Source of the DNA: Mycobacterium sp. E1214
Lineage (GTDB): Bacteria > Actinomycetota > Actinomycetes > Mycobacteriales > Mycobacteriaceae
Assembly: GCF_001666755.1 (NCBI RefSeq)
Contig: NZ_LZJC01000013.1
Coordinates: 1 to 64,000 of the forward strand
Reading direction: 5' to 3'
Length of the DNA: 64,000 nucleotides
Shown here: piece after piece, positions 33,873 to 42,680 of the stretch
Position numbering within the stretch: position 1 is the first letter of the stretch
Layout: the number at the start of each line of letters is the position of its first letter
Made by a program: the position numbers and the translations under genes
The notes under the pieces: model-generated
What the model was told of the DNA's origin: nothing
The model's database searches: none
Seen by the model: only the letters and a program-made list of their open reading frames with translations

Positions 33873-36500
33873 CTAGGCGGACAGGTCGATGCGGTGCGCG
33901 CCCTTGACCCCGTCGTATCGGTCGGGACTGCACGTCAGGACGATGACCTGCCCGTGCGTGCCGACGGTGTCGAACAGCTCGCCCATTCTGGCCAGCCGGT
34001 CGGGGTCGGTGAAGCCGAGCGCGTCGTCGACGACCACCGGCACGGCATCCTCCTTGGCGACCAACGCCGCGCCCGCCAGCCGGGCCAGGATGCCGAGTTG
34101 CTCCTTGGCCCCGCCGGACAGGGATTCGTACGGCACCGTGACACCGTCGAGCGTGCGGCTGCGGATGCACAGGTCGCTGTCGACGTCGACCTCGAAGGTG
34201 GGCCCGAACACCGGGCGGCCGAGCCGCTGCAGTTCCGCACGATAGGGCTCGACGTAGCGCTGCCGGGTGGTGTCGCGGTGCCGCGTCATGACCGTCCGCA
34301 GCAGCTGCGCGGCGCGCGCCCGGCCGCCGACGCGGATGTGCTCGCTGGCGGCCTGCTCCCGCTCCGCCTCCGCGACGTCCAGCTTGCCCTGACGCCCCTC
34401 GCTGCCGAACACCGAGAGCTCGATGTTGACGTCCTGCAACGCGCGGATCGTGTCCTCGTAGCGCTCGCGCAGCGCGGTGTCGTGCTTCGTGGCCTCGGTC
34501 AATTCGCTGGCCACCGCGTCCGGCGCCGCGGCCGCCAACTCGTCGGCGAGGTCGGCGGCCCGCCGCTGCGCCGCGAGCGCCGCGTCCTGCGCCGCGCTCG
34601 CCGACACCGTCAGGTCCTGGTCGCCGATCGAGGCCCGCGCCGCGGCGAGCCGAGCGGTCGCCGCGTCGAGCTCACCGATTTGGCCGTCGCGCCGATTCCG
34701 CAAAACCGTTGCTGTGGTGCTTATTTCGGCGAGGCGCGCCGTCGCTGCCGCGGCCCGCTGCCGGTGCAGCGCGCAGTCAGCGAACGCCGCCTGCCAAGTT
34801 GTTTCCAGCGCTTCGAGTTCGGCGCGGGCGACGCTCAGGTCGGTCACCACCGGGTCGTCGGGCTGGGCGGCCGGTTGGCCCGCACGCAGTTGCGTGACTC
34901 GGGACCGCAGCTCGTCGACCCGTTCGTCCCCGCAAAGCCCCGCCAGGGTGGCGGTCAGCTGGTCGCGCCTGCTTTGCAGGTCACGCCGGCGCAGGTCGGC
35001 CGCCCGCGCGGCCGCGAGATCGGCGACCTCGGCCGCGGCCAGGGCGGTGACCAGATCCTGTTGCGCGGCGGCGTGTTTGGCGTGCACGTCCAGCGTGGTG
35101 GCGCCCGGGGTGACCCGCACGGTCAAGATGCCGGGAACCTGCACGGTGGTGGGGCCGGCGGCGGTGCCCGACCAGGACTGGCCGGCCGACAGCGCGACCC
35201 GTTGGTCGCCGACGGCGAGCTCGATGTCCGCGGCCGCGGTGAACTCCACCGCGGCGCACATCGATGCCAGCTGGTCGCCGGTGCGCTCGACCGCGGCCGC
35301 CGCGTCCTCGATGCGGCGCAGCGACTCGCCGGTGATCGCGATGGCGCTGAGCTCTTCGCGGATCCGCTCGCGGTCCCGCTCGACGTCGTCGATCTTGGCC
35401 AATCGCGCGCCAAGCCGGTCGGCCTCCTCGCGCTGCGCGAGTCGCTCGACGGCGCCGCGGGCGGCCTGCACGCGGTAGTGCAGATCGTCGAGCGCCGCGG
35501 CGGCTTGCTGCACGGCGGCTTCGGCGGCCTCCGCCTCGACCCGAGCTACCGATTCTGCGTCGGCGGCGTCCTGCGCCTCGGCCGTCACGCCGGCGATACC
35601 TGTTGTCCGCGTGTCGATCTCGGCGAGCAGCTCGGTGCGGGCGCGGTGGGCGGCGACCGCCGCGGTGCAGGACGCCACCGCGGCGGCGGCCACCAGGTCG
35701 GCCTCCCGCGCCTTCGCGGTCAGTTCGGCGACGGCGTCGGCGGCGGCCCGTGCGGCCTGTAGGCGCGGCGCGGCGGCGACGCGCTCGGCGGACAACTCGG
35801 ACACCTGTTCGGTCAGGCAGGCGTGGCGGGCGACGCGGTCGTCGACCTCGGCGACGGCCGCCGCGCATTCGGCTACCGCCTTCTCCGCGTCGGTCAGCCG
35901 CGCGATCGCGGCGGCCCACTCCCCCGTGGGGCGCCCGGTGGGGGTGAAGTAGCGGCCGTACTCGGCGTCGATCCGCTCGATCAGCAGCGGCTCGGCGCCG
36001 GAAAGCGCGCCGGTGTCACCGGCGGCGATGTCGAGCGCCCGCGACAACGCGTCACACCCGGATAGATCCACCGCCGCGGTGGACGCGGACTGCAACACCC
36101 GCTGGGCGTGCCAGAGGTCGCTGTCGACCGTCTCGGCCAGCATCGCCCGGACCCGCTCGTGCGCCTCGTCACCGGTCAATTGCTCGCGGTGCGGCCGCAG
36201 CAACGTCAGCTCCGTCTCACACTTCTTGTGAAACCGCTTGCGATAGACGAATCGGTAAGGCCCACAACTGAGTTCGGCCTTGACTTCCGAGCCGACGTCG
36301 CTGTGGGTGGGCTTGACCTGCTTGACTTCCTTCTTCGTCGAGCGATCCCTGGACTCCAACAGCAGGTCGAGGGCCTCGATCATCGACGACTTGCCGATCT
36401 CGTTGGCGCCGGAGACCACCACGACGCCGTGGTCGGGAAACTCGAGCTCCCGATGCTCGATACCGCGATAGTTGGTTAGCGTCAACCGGTGCAGCTTCAT
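33873..36500 (-). CDS. SMC/RecF-like AAA ATPase (Rv1278-like, SbcC-type partner)
   Basis: 875 residues, the same length as I recall for Rv1278. The N-terminal half-ATPase has Walker A VVSGANEIGKSSMIEAL. Residues 200-700 are Ala/Glu/Arg-rich heptad helices typical of a coiled coil. The C-terminal half carries signature SLSGGAKEQLGILAR, Walker B VPVVVDDALGF and a D-loop. It would fold back so that both halves make one ABC-type site. The start overlaps the end of the nuclease gene (ATGA), so the two are made as a pair like SbcCD/Rad50-Mre11, acting on DNA ends. Confidence 0.9.
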   Translation of the reverse strand: MKLHRLTLTNYRGIEHRELEFPDHGVVVVSGANEIGKSSMIEALDLLLESRDRSTKKEVKQVKPTHSDVGSEVKAELSCGPYRFVYRKRFHKKCETELTLLRPHREQLTGDEAHERVRAMLAETVDSDLWHAQRVLQSASTAAVDLSGCDALSRALDIAAGDTGALSGAEPLLIERIDAEYGRYFTPTGRPTGEWAAAIARLTDAEKAVAECAAAVAEVDDRVARHACLTEQVSELSAERVAAAPRLQAARAAADAVAELTAKAREADLVAAAAVASCTAAVAAHRARTELLAEIDTRTTGIAGVTAEAQDAADAESVARVEAEAAEAAVQQAAAALDDLHYRVQAARGAVERLAQREEADRLGARLAKIDDVERDRERIREELSAIAITGESLRRIEDAAAAVERTGDQLASMCAAVEFTAAADIELAVGDQRVALSAGQSWSGTAAGPTTVQVPGILTVRVTPGATTLDVHAKHAAAQQDLVTALAAAEVADLAAARAADLRRRDLQSRRDQLTATLAGLCGDERVDELRSRVTQLRAGQPAAQPDDPVVTDLSVARAELEALETTWQAAFADCALHRQRAAAATARLAEISTTATVLRNRRDGQIGELDAATARLAAARASIGDQDLTVSASAAQDAALAAQRRAADLADELAAAAPDAVASELTEATKHDTALRERYEDTIRALQDVNIELSVFGSEGRQGKLDVAEAEREQAASEHIRVGGRARAAQLLRTVMTRHRDTTRQRYVEPYRAELQRLGRPVFGPTFEVDVDSDLCIRSRTLDGVTVPYESLSGGAKEQLGILARLAGAALVAKEDAVPVVVDDALGFTDPDRLARMGELFDTVGTHGQVIVLTCSPDRYDGVKGAHRIDLSA

Positions 36501-37648
36501 GCGGCCCCGCGATCGGCGAGTCGGAGCAGCAGCGCCAGCGCGGCCTGCGCGTCACCGGCGGCCTCCGTATCCGTTTCCCTTGCCGTGGCGACCAATTCGT
36601 CGACGGCGGCGGCGGCGAATCCGCCGATGCCCAGGTCGCTGAATTCGCCGTCGGCGGGAATCACCGCCAGGTCGGTGTGGCGGTCCCACATCCCGAGCCG
36701 CGCGAACAACCGCGCGTACTTGTCCAGACACCCATCGAGTGCCGCGCGGTCGGTCACCGTCAGGGACCCGGTCAGCGCCAGCCGCACCACGGTGCGGTCC
36801 TTGTGGGTCATCAGGTCGAGGTTGATGTCCAGGTCGGCGATATCGCGGCTGTTGTCGACCTGCCGGTGCATGGTGACGAATCGCCAGCGCCCGACGTGCC
36901 GCGCCTGCACCGAGACCGCGCGGTGCGGGTCGTCCTCGTCGATGTCGACCACGAGGACGTGGCCGGGGTCGGCTTCGACGTCGTCGTAGTTGGTGACCTC
37001 CGGCGACCCGGAGTACCACACCCGGCCGCTGCTGCCGACTCGAGTGCGAGAGTGCTTGTCGCCCAACGCCGCATAGTGCACCGCGCCGCGGACCAGCGCG
37101 TCTTCCAGGTTCGCCAGGCGGATCAGCGACGGCTTGTCGCGGTCGGGGTCCAGCTCGTCGACCCCACCGTGCGCGACGAGCACCCGGGTGGCCGGGGCCG
37201 GGGGCAGCCCGTCGAGGACGTCGGCGACGAGGTCCGACGTCGGCGCCTTGGAACGCCATGGCGCAGCGACGATCTCCACCCCCGGGCGTACCTGATGCAC
37301 ACCGGGCCGGTCGAGGACCACGACGTTGTCGGGGCACTCGCCGGTGAACAGCGCGCCGGTGTACACCGACGAGGCGTCCAACGGGTCGTGGTTGCCCGGC
37401 AGCAAATAAACGGGAATTCCGATGGCGCGCATGGCTTCCAGCGACTGGCCGATGACCGCCGGTGGCAGCTGATTGTGTTCGAAGACGTCCCCGGCGACCA
37501 CCACGAATTCGGCGCCCACTTCGGCCGCCAGCTGTCCCAGCCCGGCCACCGCGTCGCGGCGGGCCGCGGAATAGCGCGGCTGCGCGTCACCGGCCAGGAA
37601 GTGCCGGGTCATGCCCAGCTGCCAGTCGGCGGTGTGCAGGAATCGCAT
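36497..37648 (-). CDS. SbcD/Mre11-like metallophosphoesterase (Rv1277-like)
   Basis: 383 residues. Calcineurin-type metal motifs in order: FLHTADWQLG (DxH position), VVAGDVFEHN (GDxxE), LLPGNHDPLD (GNHD), VAHGGVDE and YAALGDKHSRT (GDxH). The DNA repair exonuclease subfamily is shown by the spacing and by the C-terminal cap. It is expected to be a nuclease guided by the coupled SMC-like ATPase downstream. The length is slightly less than the Rv1277 I recall (417). Confidence 0.9.
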   Translation of the reverse strand: MRFLHTADWQLGMTRHFLAGDAQPRYSAARRDAVAGLGQLAAEVGAEFVVVAGDVFEHNQLPPAVIGQSLEAMRAIGIPVYLLPGNHDPLDASSVYTGALFTGECPDNVVVLDRPGVHQVRPGVEIVAAPWRSKAPTSDLVADVLDGLPPAPATRVLVAHGGVDELDPDRDKPSLIRLANLEDALVRGAVHYAALGDKHSRTRVGSSGRVWYSGSPEVTNYDDVEADPGHVLVVDIDEDDPHRAVSVQARHVGRWRFVTMHRQVDNSRDIADLDINLDLMTHKDRTVVRLALTGSLTVTDRAALDGCLDKYARLFARLGMWDRHTDLAVIPADGEFSDLGIGGFAAAAVDELVATARETDTEAAGDAQAALALLLRLADRGAA

Positions 37649-38150
37649 CCGGAAACCCCTTTCGAACTGCGTGACTACCAGGGCACCGCGAGCTTAAGGC
37701 TGTGCACTGACAAGACGCGGGACCTCGGTCGGCAGGTCTTTGTCCGGTATGTAGAGGTACGGGCGGTCGACCGTCTTGCGGATTGTGCGTCAATTTGTCG
37801 AGGCCGTGGTGGATTGCCGCTACGCAGTAGGTCCACGGTCCGTTGGCGGACGTGAGGAAATCTTGTTTGTCGCCGATATCCGCCACGAGCGAAGTGCGGT
37901 TGGAATCGCCGAGACCTAGGCTGAGGCGCCACGCGAGACATCGACACCATCGACGGCGACTCCGGCTGGTGACCGGAGCTTGGCGCATCCGCGGCGGCCC
38001 GCCAAGCACCACCCTGATTGACGCACTCCTCGACGAGCGGTCCCAAGCGCGTCGTGCCGCCATGTCACGCGAAACGGACGTGCACGACCGCACCACCGCG
38101 GTAGCTTCGTAGGTGCTTTTACAGCGTGTGGCGAGGTCACGGGCGGTGCG
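37649..38150. other. intergenic stretch with no assignable gene
   Basis: 502 bp between the divergent nuclease gene and the accessory insert. Short frames exist on both strands; one minus-strand stretch around 37750-37930 reads somewhat protein-like but has no start, ribosome site or known relative. Possible promoter region for both neighbours. Confidence 0.4.
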
Positions 38151-39662
38151 ATGCTAGATATTGCGGACTTGATCGCGAAGGCGGGGGGCAATCCCTGGGC
38201 GATCAATAGGAGCCTGCAGGCGGGCAGCCCACTGCAGATCAACAATCTCGCGCAGGCCTTTCACGATGCTGGGCGGTGCACCACGGCGGCCAGCGAGGAA
38301 TTCGCCCAGGCCAAGAAGCGGTTTGACGCGGCCTGGAACCATCAGGACGGTGACCACCCAATTAACGACTCAGCCGAAGTGCAGCGGGTGGCCAAAGCCC
38401 TTGGCACACAGTCGTTGCAGCTGCCGATGATCGGTTCCCATTTGGAAGACATTGCCGCTGCTCTGGCCGAAGCACAGAAGCGCGGGAAAACGGAGATCGA
38501 AACGCTGAATCATCAATTGCGGCTGCTCGACAAAGTCGTCGTCGCGGCGCAGACCGATCTGGCGAGAGGCGGTCTCACGGAGAACGAACAGCATGCGCTG
38601 CAGACGCTAATTGAGGACGCGAAGGCCGACGAGCTGGACGACGTTCGCGATGCGCTGGTCCAGATGCGCCTTATCCGCGGCGTCTACACAAGTGAGCTCC
38701 ATGCGGGGCAGGCCAGCCTGGTCAAGGACGGATACGACCCCGCGGCGATCTGGGCTGACGACGCGCATTTTGGCCCCGGTGATCCGCCCCTGGATACGCC
38801 CCCTGGAACCGGACCACGGATTGATGGGCCAGCGACACCACCCCTACTTGAGGGCCAGAACACTAAAGACCAAGACGACTTGGATTTGTCGATTCCCGGC
38901 ACCGGCATCGCGCTCGGCGGCGACGGCGCCCATGGTTCCCCGAATATCCTGGTCCCGCCTGACGGTGAGGCGCCCGGCGTCAACGGTCCCAATCCGCTAC
39001 CGCATCCGCCGGGCACTCGTCCGTTGCCCACCGGAACCGCTGTCGGCCCCAACGGTGAGAAATATGGGTTCTACGGCTTCGTCCCGTTGAAGGGGCCCGA
39101 CGGACAGCCGAACACTCATTTCTCTGTTCCAGACACCGTTGTGGTCGACCTCGCGCACCCCGACAAGGTGCTGTACACGCTGCATGGCATTTCGCAAGCC
39201 AGTGGAGTTTTCGACCCGAACACCGGGAAAATGATCATCATGGGCAACACTGCAGACGGGCAGCGCGGCCTGTGGGAATCCGCTCCCGTCAAGCAGAACG
39301 GCAGCTGGGGAAACACTCTCCAGTCCAAGGGGACTTTCAACGGTGAACTTAACGGCAATCGAGAGAGCCAAATTACGGCGCTTCCCGGAAATAAAGGCTT
39401 TATGGTCGTCGGTGGAGCCGCCAATAAGCCGATCGTCGGCGCCGTGGCCAGCACTCCCGAAGGCCTGCTAAATGCACCGACACAAACGCTGGTCGGACAG
39501 ATGCCCGACACCCAGATTCCGTATGGACCTACAATTACCGACATACGGCAAGAAGGGGGCAAGAACGTCGTCACAATGCGCGTCAGCACGTATGGGCTGG
39601 GTGTCGGCGTTTACGATCCGAAGACCTACACAACGACTTTTACCGTAACTCCAGGAAGCTGA
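38151..39662 (+). CDS. mycobacterial two-domain protein, possible type VII-exported effector
   Basis: 503 residues from ATG 38151. Residues 1-190 are all-helical (NNLAQAFHDAGRCTTAASEEFAQAKKRFDAAW, shortened here) and look like the N-terminal helical domain of large mycobacterial proteins linked with ESX systems. Residues 225-310 form a Pro/Gly linker (PPLDTPPGTGP). The C-terminal 190 residues are beta-rich with repeating strands (VPDTVVVDLAHPDKVLYTLHG, split here) suggesting a propeller- or DUF4185-like module. No catalytic residues are evident. GC is lower than in flanking core genes. It is followed after 14 bp by a small exported protein that may be its partner. The assignment is tentative. 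Confidence 0.55.
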   Translation: MLDIADLIAKAGGNPWAINRSLQAGSPLQINNLAQAFHDAGRCTTAASEEFAQAKKRFDAAWNHQDGDHPINDSAEVQRVAKALGTQSLQLPMIGSHLEDIAAALAEAQKRGKTEIETLNHQLRLLDKVVVAAQTDLARGGLTENEQHALQTLIEDAKADELDDVRDALVQMRLIRGVYTSELHAGQASLVKDGYDPAAIWADDAHFGPGDPPLDTPPGTGPRIDGPATPPLLEGQNTKDQDDLDLSIPGTGIALGGDGAHGSPNILVPPDGEAPGVNGPNPLPHPPGTRPLPTGTAVGPNGEKYGFYGFVPLKGPDGQPNTHFSVPDTVVVDLAHPDKVLYTLHGISQASGVFDPNTGKMIIMGNTADGQRGLWESAPVKQNGSWGNTLQSKGTFNGELNGNRESQITALPGNKGFMVVGGAANKPIVGAVASTPEGLLNAPTQTLVGQMPDTQIPYGPTITDIRQEGGKNVVTMRVSTYGLGVGVYDPKTYTTTFTVTPGS

Positions 39663-39676
39663 GAGGGTCCAAGCCG

Positions 39677-40183
39677 ATGAGAACACTACGTCGAGTGCTT
39701 ACTGCCGCAGCGGCGACCCTCATCGTAGCCACGTCGGCCTGCACACAGTCGCATGCCGACCCGGCATTCCCGGATCCCTCCGGCTACCCGCGCGTCAACG
39801 TGTACGACTACGGAATCGCGTTAGCTAACCCCCAGCGTGATCCCACCACAGCCATCTATTTCCTTACACCCGACGGGATTCCGTGCAACTTCCACACCGG
39901 AAGCATCGAGTGCATAGGCAACGTCCCCGGCGTACCGGACAACGACAAGAATCCATTTACTTCGGTGTCGACAGATACGGGCATACGAGCAGCAACATCG
40001 ACTCCGTACACCAACGGCTCTATCCAAGGACATCCCCTTAAGGCGTTACCCCCACTGCAAGCCTTGGCCGCCGGTGGCACCTTCTGTGGAGTCGACGGCT
40101 CGGGCGCCACCGCGTGCAAAGACTCGAATGGCCGAGGATTTGTGATCTCGCAACAAGGCACCCGCTGGCTTCCACACGTCTGA
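39677..40183 (+). CDS. small exported protein, partner of the preceding gene
   Basis: 168 residues from ATG 39677, with GAGAGG upstream. The signal peptide is LTAAAATLIVATSACTQSHA; ATSAC is a poor lipobox, while SHA before DPAFPDP fits ordinary Sec cleavage. The mature part contains TPDGIPCNFHTGSIECIGNVPG and GGTFCGVDGSGATACKDSNG: two Cys pairs in the arrangement seen in several mycobacterial secreted proteins. An immunity or chaperone role for the upstream product is conceivable; nothing proves it. Confidence 0.65.
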   Translation: MRTLRRVLTAAAATLIVATSACTQSHADPAFPDPSGYPRVNVYDYGIALANPQRDPTTAIYFLTPDGIPCNFHTGSIECIGNVPGVPDNDKNPFTSVSTDTGIRAATSTPYTNGSIQGHPLKALPPLQALAAGGTFCGVDGSGATACKDSNGRGFVISQQGTRWLPHV

Positions 40184-40206
40184 CGGAGTCCCGCGATCAA
40201 TAATTG

Positions 40207-40770
40207 TTATCGCCTGCGGCCGTGGTTGATGGCAACAGCGCAATAAAGCAGAACCATGCCGATGCGCTCGGTGGGACGTAGTCCATATTGATGAACCAGT
40301 TCGAGTGTCCGTAGTGGGTGATCGACCCGTCGCGATAGCAGAGGTGTCATCGCGCTGAATTCTGCGAATTGGACTATGGAGTTGATCTTGACGATGTGCC
40401 AGCCGGTGTTCGCCACCGTGAGCTTGTTGGTGGCCGACGAGTAGCTGAAGTCGGACGTCTCGTCACTGTTGGTGTCGAAGAGGCTCGCTGGGAATTGTTG
40501 AACAACAGCGGTAGTCCTCGTAGTGGTGCTCGCGCGGCGCAACAAGCTGGGAATCCGTTCCTCCGTTGACGAACCGCAACGAGACACTGCCGGGTGTTAG
40601 GAGCGCGTCAACGTAGAACCTCGGGTTACTGGCCGCGTTGGCACGACAGATCAACACGTTTGATGCGTTGGAACCGAACCAGTTCTGTGCGGGCACGCCG
40701 GAGAAGACGCATGAAACCCCGCACCAACACCCACCACCACCCCGAAAAACTCTTCCACACCGACAACGAC
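40207..40770 (-). pseudogene. multiply frameshifted phage-structural-like remnant
   Basis: Coherent protein is spread over three minus-strand phases. First: NWFGSNASNVLICRANAAS and YVDALLTPGSVSLRFVNGG. A second phase: RTTAVVQQFPASLFDTNSD and YSSATNKLTVANTGWHIV. A third: RDGSITHYGHSNWFINMDYV, then back to the second for PTERIGMVLLYCAVAINHG. The style, with beta strands such as KLTVANTGWHIVKI, resembles C-terminal domains of minor tail or other surface proteins in mycobacteriophages. At least three frameshifts make it non-functional. The far 5' end beyond about 40770 is not recognisable. Confidence 0.55.
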
Positions 40771-40865
40771 GATGACGGGACAACGACGACAACGGCAAGC
40801 CAGACCTAAGACGACGACGCGGCGTAGCGCGTCGGGCGCCGCACTGGCTAACGTGATTCCCCGTG

Positions 40866-41372
40866 ATGCGCCAGCGAACCCTGCTCCTGATGCGGCACGC
40901 AAAGTCGGACTATCCGGCGGGCGTCGCCGACCACGACCGGCCGCTGGCGCCGCGCGGCATCCGGGAGGCCGGCCTGGCCGGTGAGTGGCTGCGCGCGAAC
41001 GCGCCGGGCGTCGACGCCGTGCTGTGTTCCACCGCGACGCGTGCGCGGGAAACTCTGGCGCACACCGGCGTTGAAGCGCCCGTCCGCTACGTCGAACGGC
41101 TCTACGGCGCCACTCCAGGGATGGTGATCGACGAAATCAACACGGTGAGCGACGACGTCGGCACCCTCTTGGTCGTCGGGCACGAGCCCACGATGTCCGC
41201 CCTGGCGCTCGGCCTCGCGGGCGCGCCGGTGGACGGCGCCAGCATCGATGCGGCCGAACGCATTTCGATCAAATACCCGACGTCGGCCATCGCGATCTTC
41301 GCCGTGTCCTGCGCGTGGAAGGACGTGGAGCTCGGCCGGGCCACGCTGACCGGATTCGAAGTCCCGCGCTGA
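40866..41372 (+). CDS. SixA-like histidine phosphatase (Rv1276c-like)
   Basis: 168 residues from ATG 40866; a GTG lies directly before it. Histidine-phosphatase superfamily: RTLLLMRHAKSDYP (catalytic RHG-type motif with His), LCSTATRARETL and the second His in LLVVGHEPTMS. The short single-domain form fits SixA phosphohistidine phosphatases. It ends one base before the convergent lprC gene. Confidence 0.9.
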   Translation: MRQRTLLLMRHAKSDYPAGVADHDRPLAPRGIREAGLAGEWLRANAPGVDAVLCSTATRARETLAHTGVEAPVRYVERLYGATPGMVIDEINTVSDDVGTLLVVGHEPTMSALALGLAGAPVDGASIDAAERISIKYPTSAIAIFAVSCAWKDVELGRATLTGFEVPR

Positions 41373-41373
41373 T

Positions 41374-41946
41374 CTAGGAGTTCGTCGCGAGCGTCAACTC
41401 CATCAGCTTGAGGGCCTGGCCGCACGCGTCGATGCCGGGCGCCTGCGGATTGACCCACCAGCCGACCACGCCCGCCGCGTCGCTGGCCACGCCGCAAGCG
41501 CCGTTGGGGTCGTCGGGACGCATCACAATCGAATCGATGCCCACGATCGTGCGCGTCTCGATCTTGTACTTGAGGAACTCCGCGACCTTGCGCTCGTTGC
41601 TCAGGCTGCCGCCTTCGAACCAGAACCGCGAGATGTCGATCAGCCCGGCCGGGTTCGCCGCCTGCCAACGGCAGATCGCACCGACGAACGTGCTTTGAAT
41701 GTCGAGCGGATCCGCCCCCACCGTCTTGGCCAGGATGTCGCTCGTGAGCACCTCACACTCCTTGAGCAGGTTCGGATACTGCTGCTGGGAGTTGTTGTTG
41801 CGCGGCGCGTTGCCCCCCGCCTTCACGGCGTTGCCGCCCACCGACTTGGAGCAACCCGTCAAGACGAGCACTGCGGCGATCAGCACCGCCAGGGCGGCGC
41901 GGACGACACCGCCAGGACGGGGTTCGCGGCGCATCGAGGGCATCAT
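41374..41946 (-). CDS. lprC: lipoprotein LprC
   Basis: 190 residues from ATG 41946, whose ATGA overlaps the lprB stop. Signal peptide AALAVLIAAVLVLTGCSKS with lipobox LTGC. The mature DUF3558-type domain has ECEVLTSDILAK, FVGAICRWQAA and GACGVASDAAGVVGWWVNPQAPGIDACGQA (shortened), with paired cysteines. It is anchored to the outer face of the membrane. The role is unknown; always paired with LprB in this position (Rv1275/Rv1274). Confidence 0.88.
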   Translation of the reverse strand: MMPSMRREPRPGGVVRAALAVLIAAVLVLTGCSKSVGGNAVKAGGNAPRNNNSQQQYPNLLKECEVLTSDILAKTVGADPLDIQSTFVGAICRWQAANPAGLIDISRFWFEGGSLSNERKVAEFLKYKIETRTIVGIDSIVMRPDDPNGACGVASDAAGVVGWWVNPQAPGIDACGQALKLMELTLATNS

Positions 41947-42500
41947 TTCGAATTCGCAATCGATTGGCGCGCGAGTTCCTTCGCGATGTCGCACGGCGGC
42001 GGAAAGGGCTTCTGGCTGAAACTGATCGACCACTCGATGAAGTCGTCCTGGAACTGGATGCCCACTTCGCACAGCGAGTCACCGAGATTGGGCTCGTTTC
42101 CGACGGCGATAAAACCGCCGTGGCCGTTGATGTTGATGTCGTCCACGCTCGCCCGCGACAGCTCCTCGGTCTTGCGTTCCCGCCCGATGGGGCTCCCGCG
42201 GTACCAGGAGAAGGAGAAGTGCGGCCCGAGGATGCCACCGCCGGCCAGCCACTGGCAGCCCACGGAGTTGCGGGCCGTGTTGATCAGGCCGGTCACCTTG
42301 GTCAGCTCCGCCACCGTCTGGTCGCTGATGCCGCCGCATTGGGGAAACATCGGACCGTGGTGGCCCTGCGCGTTGGGAGCCGACGATGTCGCCGTGGACC
42401 CCGGTTTGTTGCCGCCCGAGTCGGAGCACGCGGCGACTGAAGGGATCAGGATCGCCAAGGCTGACGCCGCCAGAGCCAACACCCTTGCGCTACGCCGCAC
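41943..42500 (-). CDS. lprB: lipoprotein LprB
   Basis: 185 residues from GTG 42500, five bases after GGAG; further starts upstream would lengthen the signal peptide. ALAASALAILIPSVAACSDSGG carries a lipobox-like VAAC. The mature part resembles LprC: FPQCGGISDQTVAELTKV, SVGCQWLAGGG and SLCEVGIQFQDDFIEW. Both are DUF3558-like lipoproteins. The next gene on the other strand is the ABC exporter, 180 bp away. Confidence 0.87.
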   Translation of the reverse strand: MRRSARVLALAASALAILIPSVAACSDSGGNKPGSTATSSAPNAQGHHGPMFPQCGGISDQTVAELTKVTGLINTARNSVGCQWLAGGGILGPHFSFSWYRGSPIGRERKTEELSRASVDDININGHGGFIAVGNEPNLGDSLCEVGIQFQDDFIEWSISFSQKPFPPPCDIAKELARQSIANSK

Positions 42501-42680
42501 AACCACTCCGCCTTTGCTCAGCCCGCTGCTGGTCCACACGATGCACTGTAGCGGCAGCCCAGCGGGTCAACCAGCGACGCGCCTGAGCAGGCAATTCGAC
42601 CGCCGACGCGGCGTCTGGCCGCGGCCGAGCCGCCGCGGCGGTTGCGGCCCGGCGGCCCGGCGGTGTGCGACAGTTACCCC

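Noticed and set aside
33750..35762. 670-codon open frame on the plus strand
   Set aside because: Shadow of the SMC-like ATPase; no motif, and composition typical of high-GC antisense frames.
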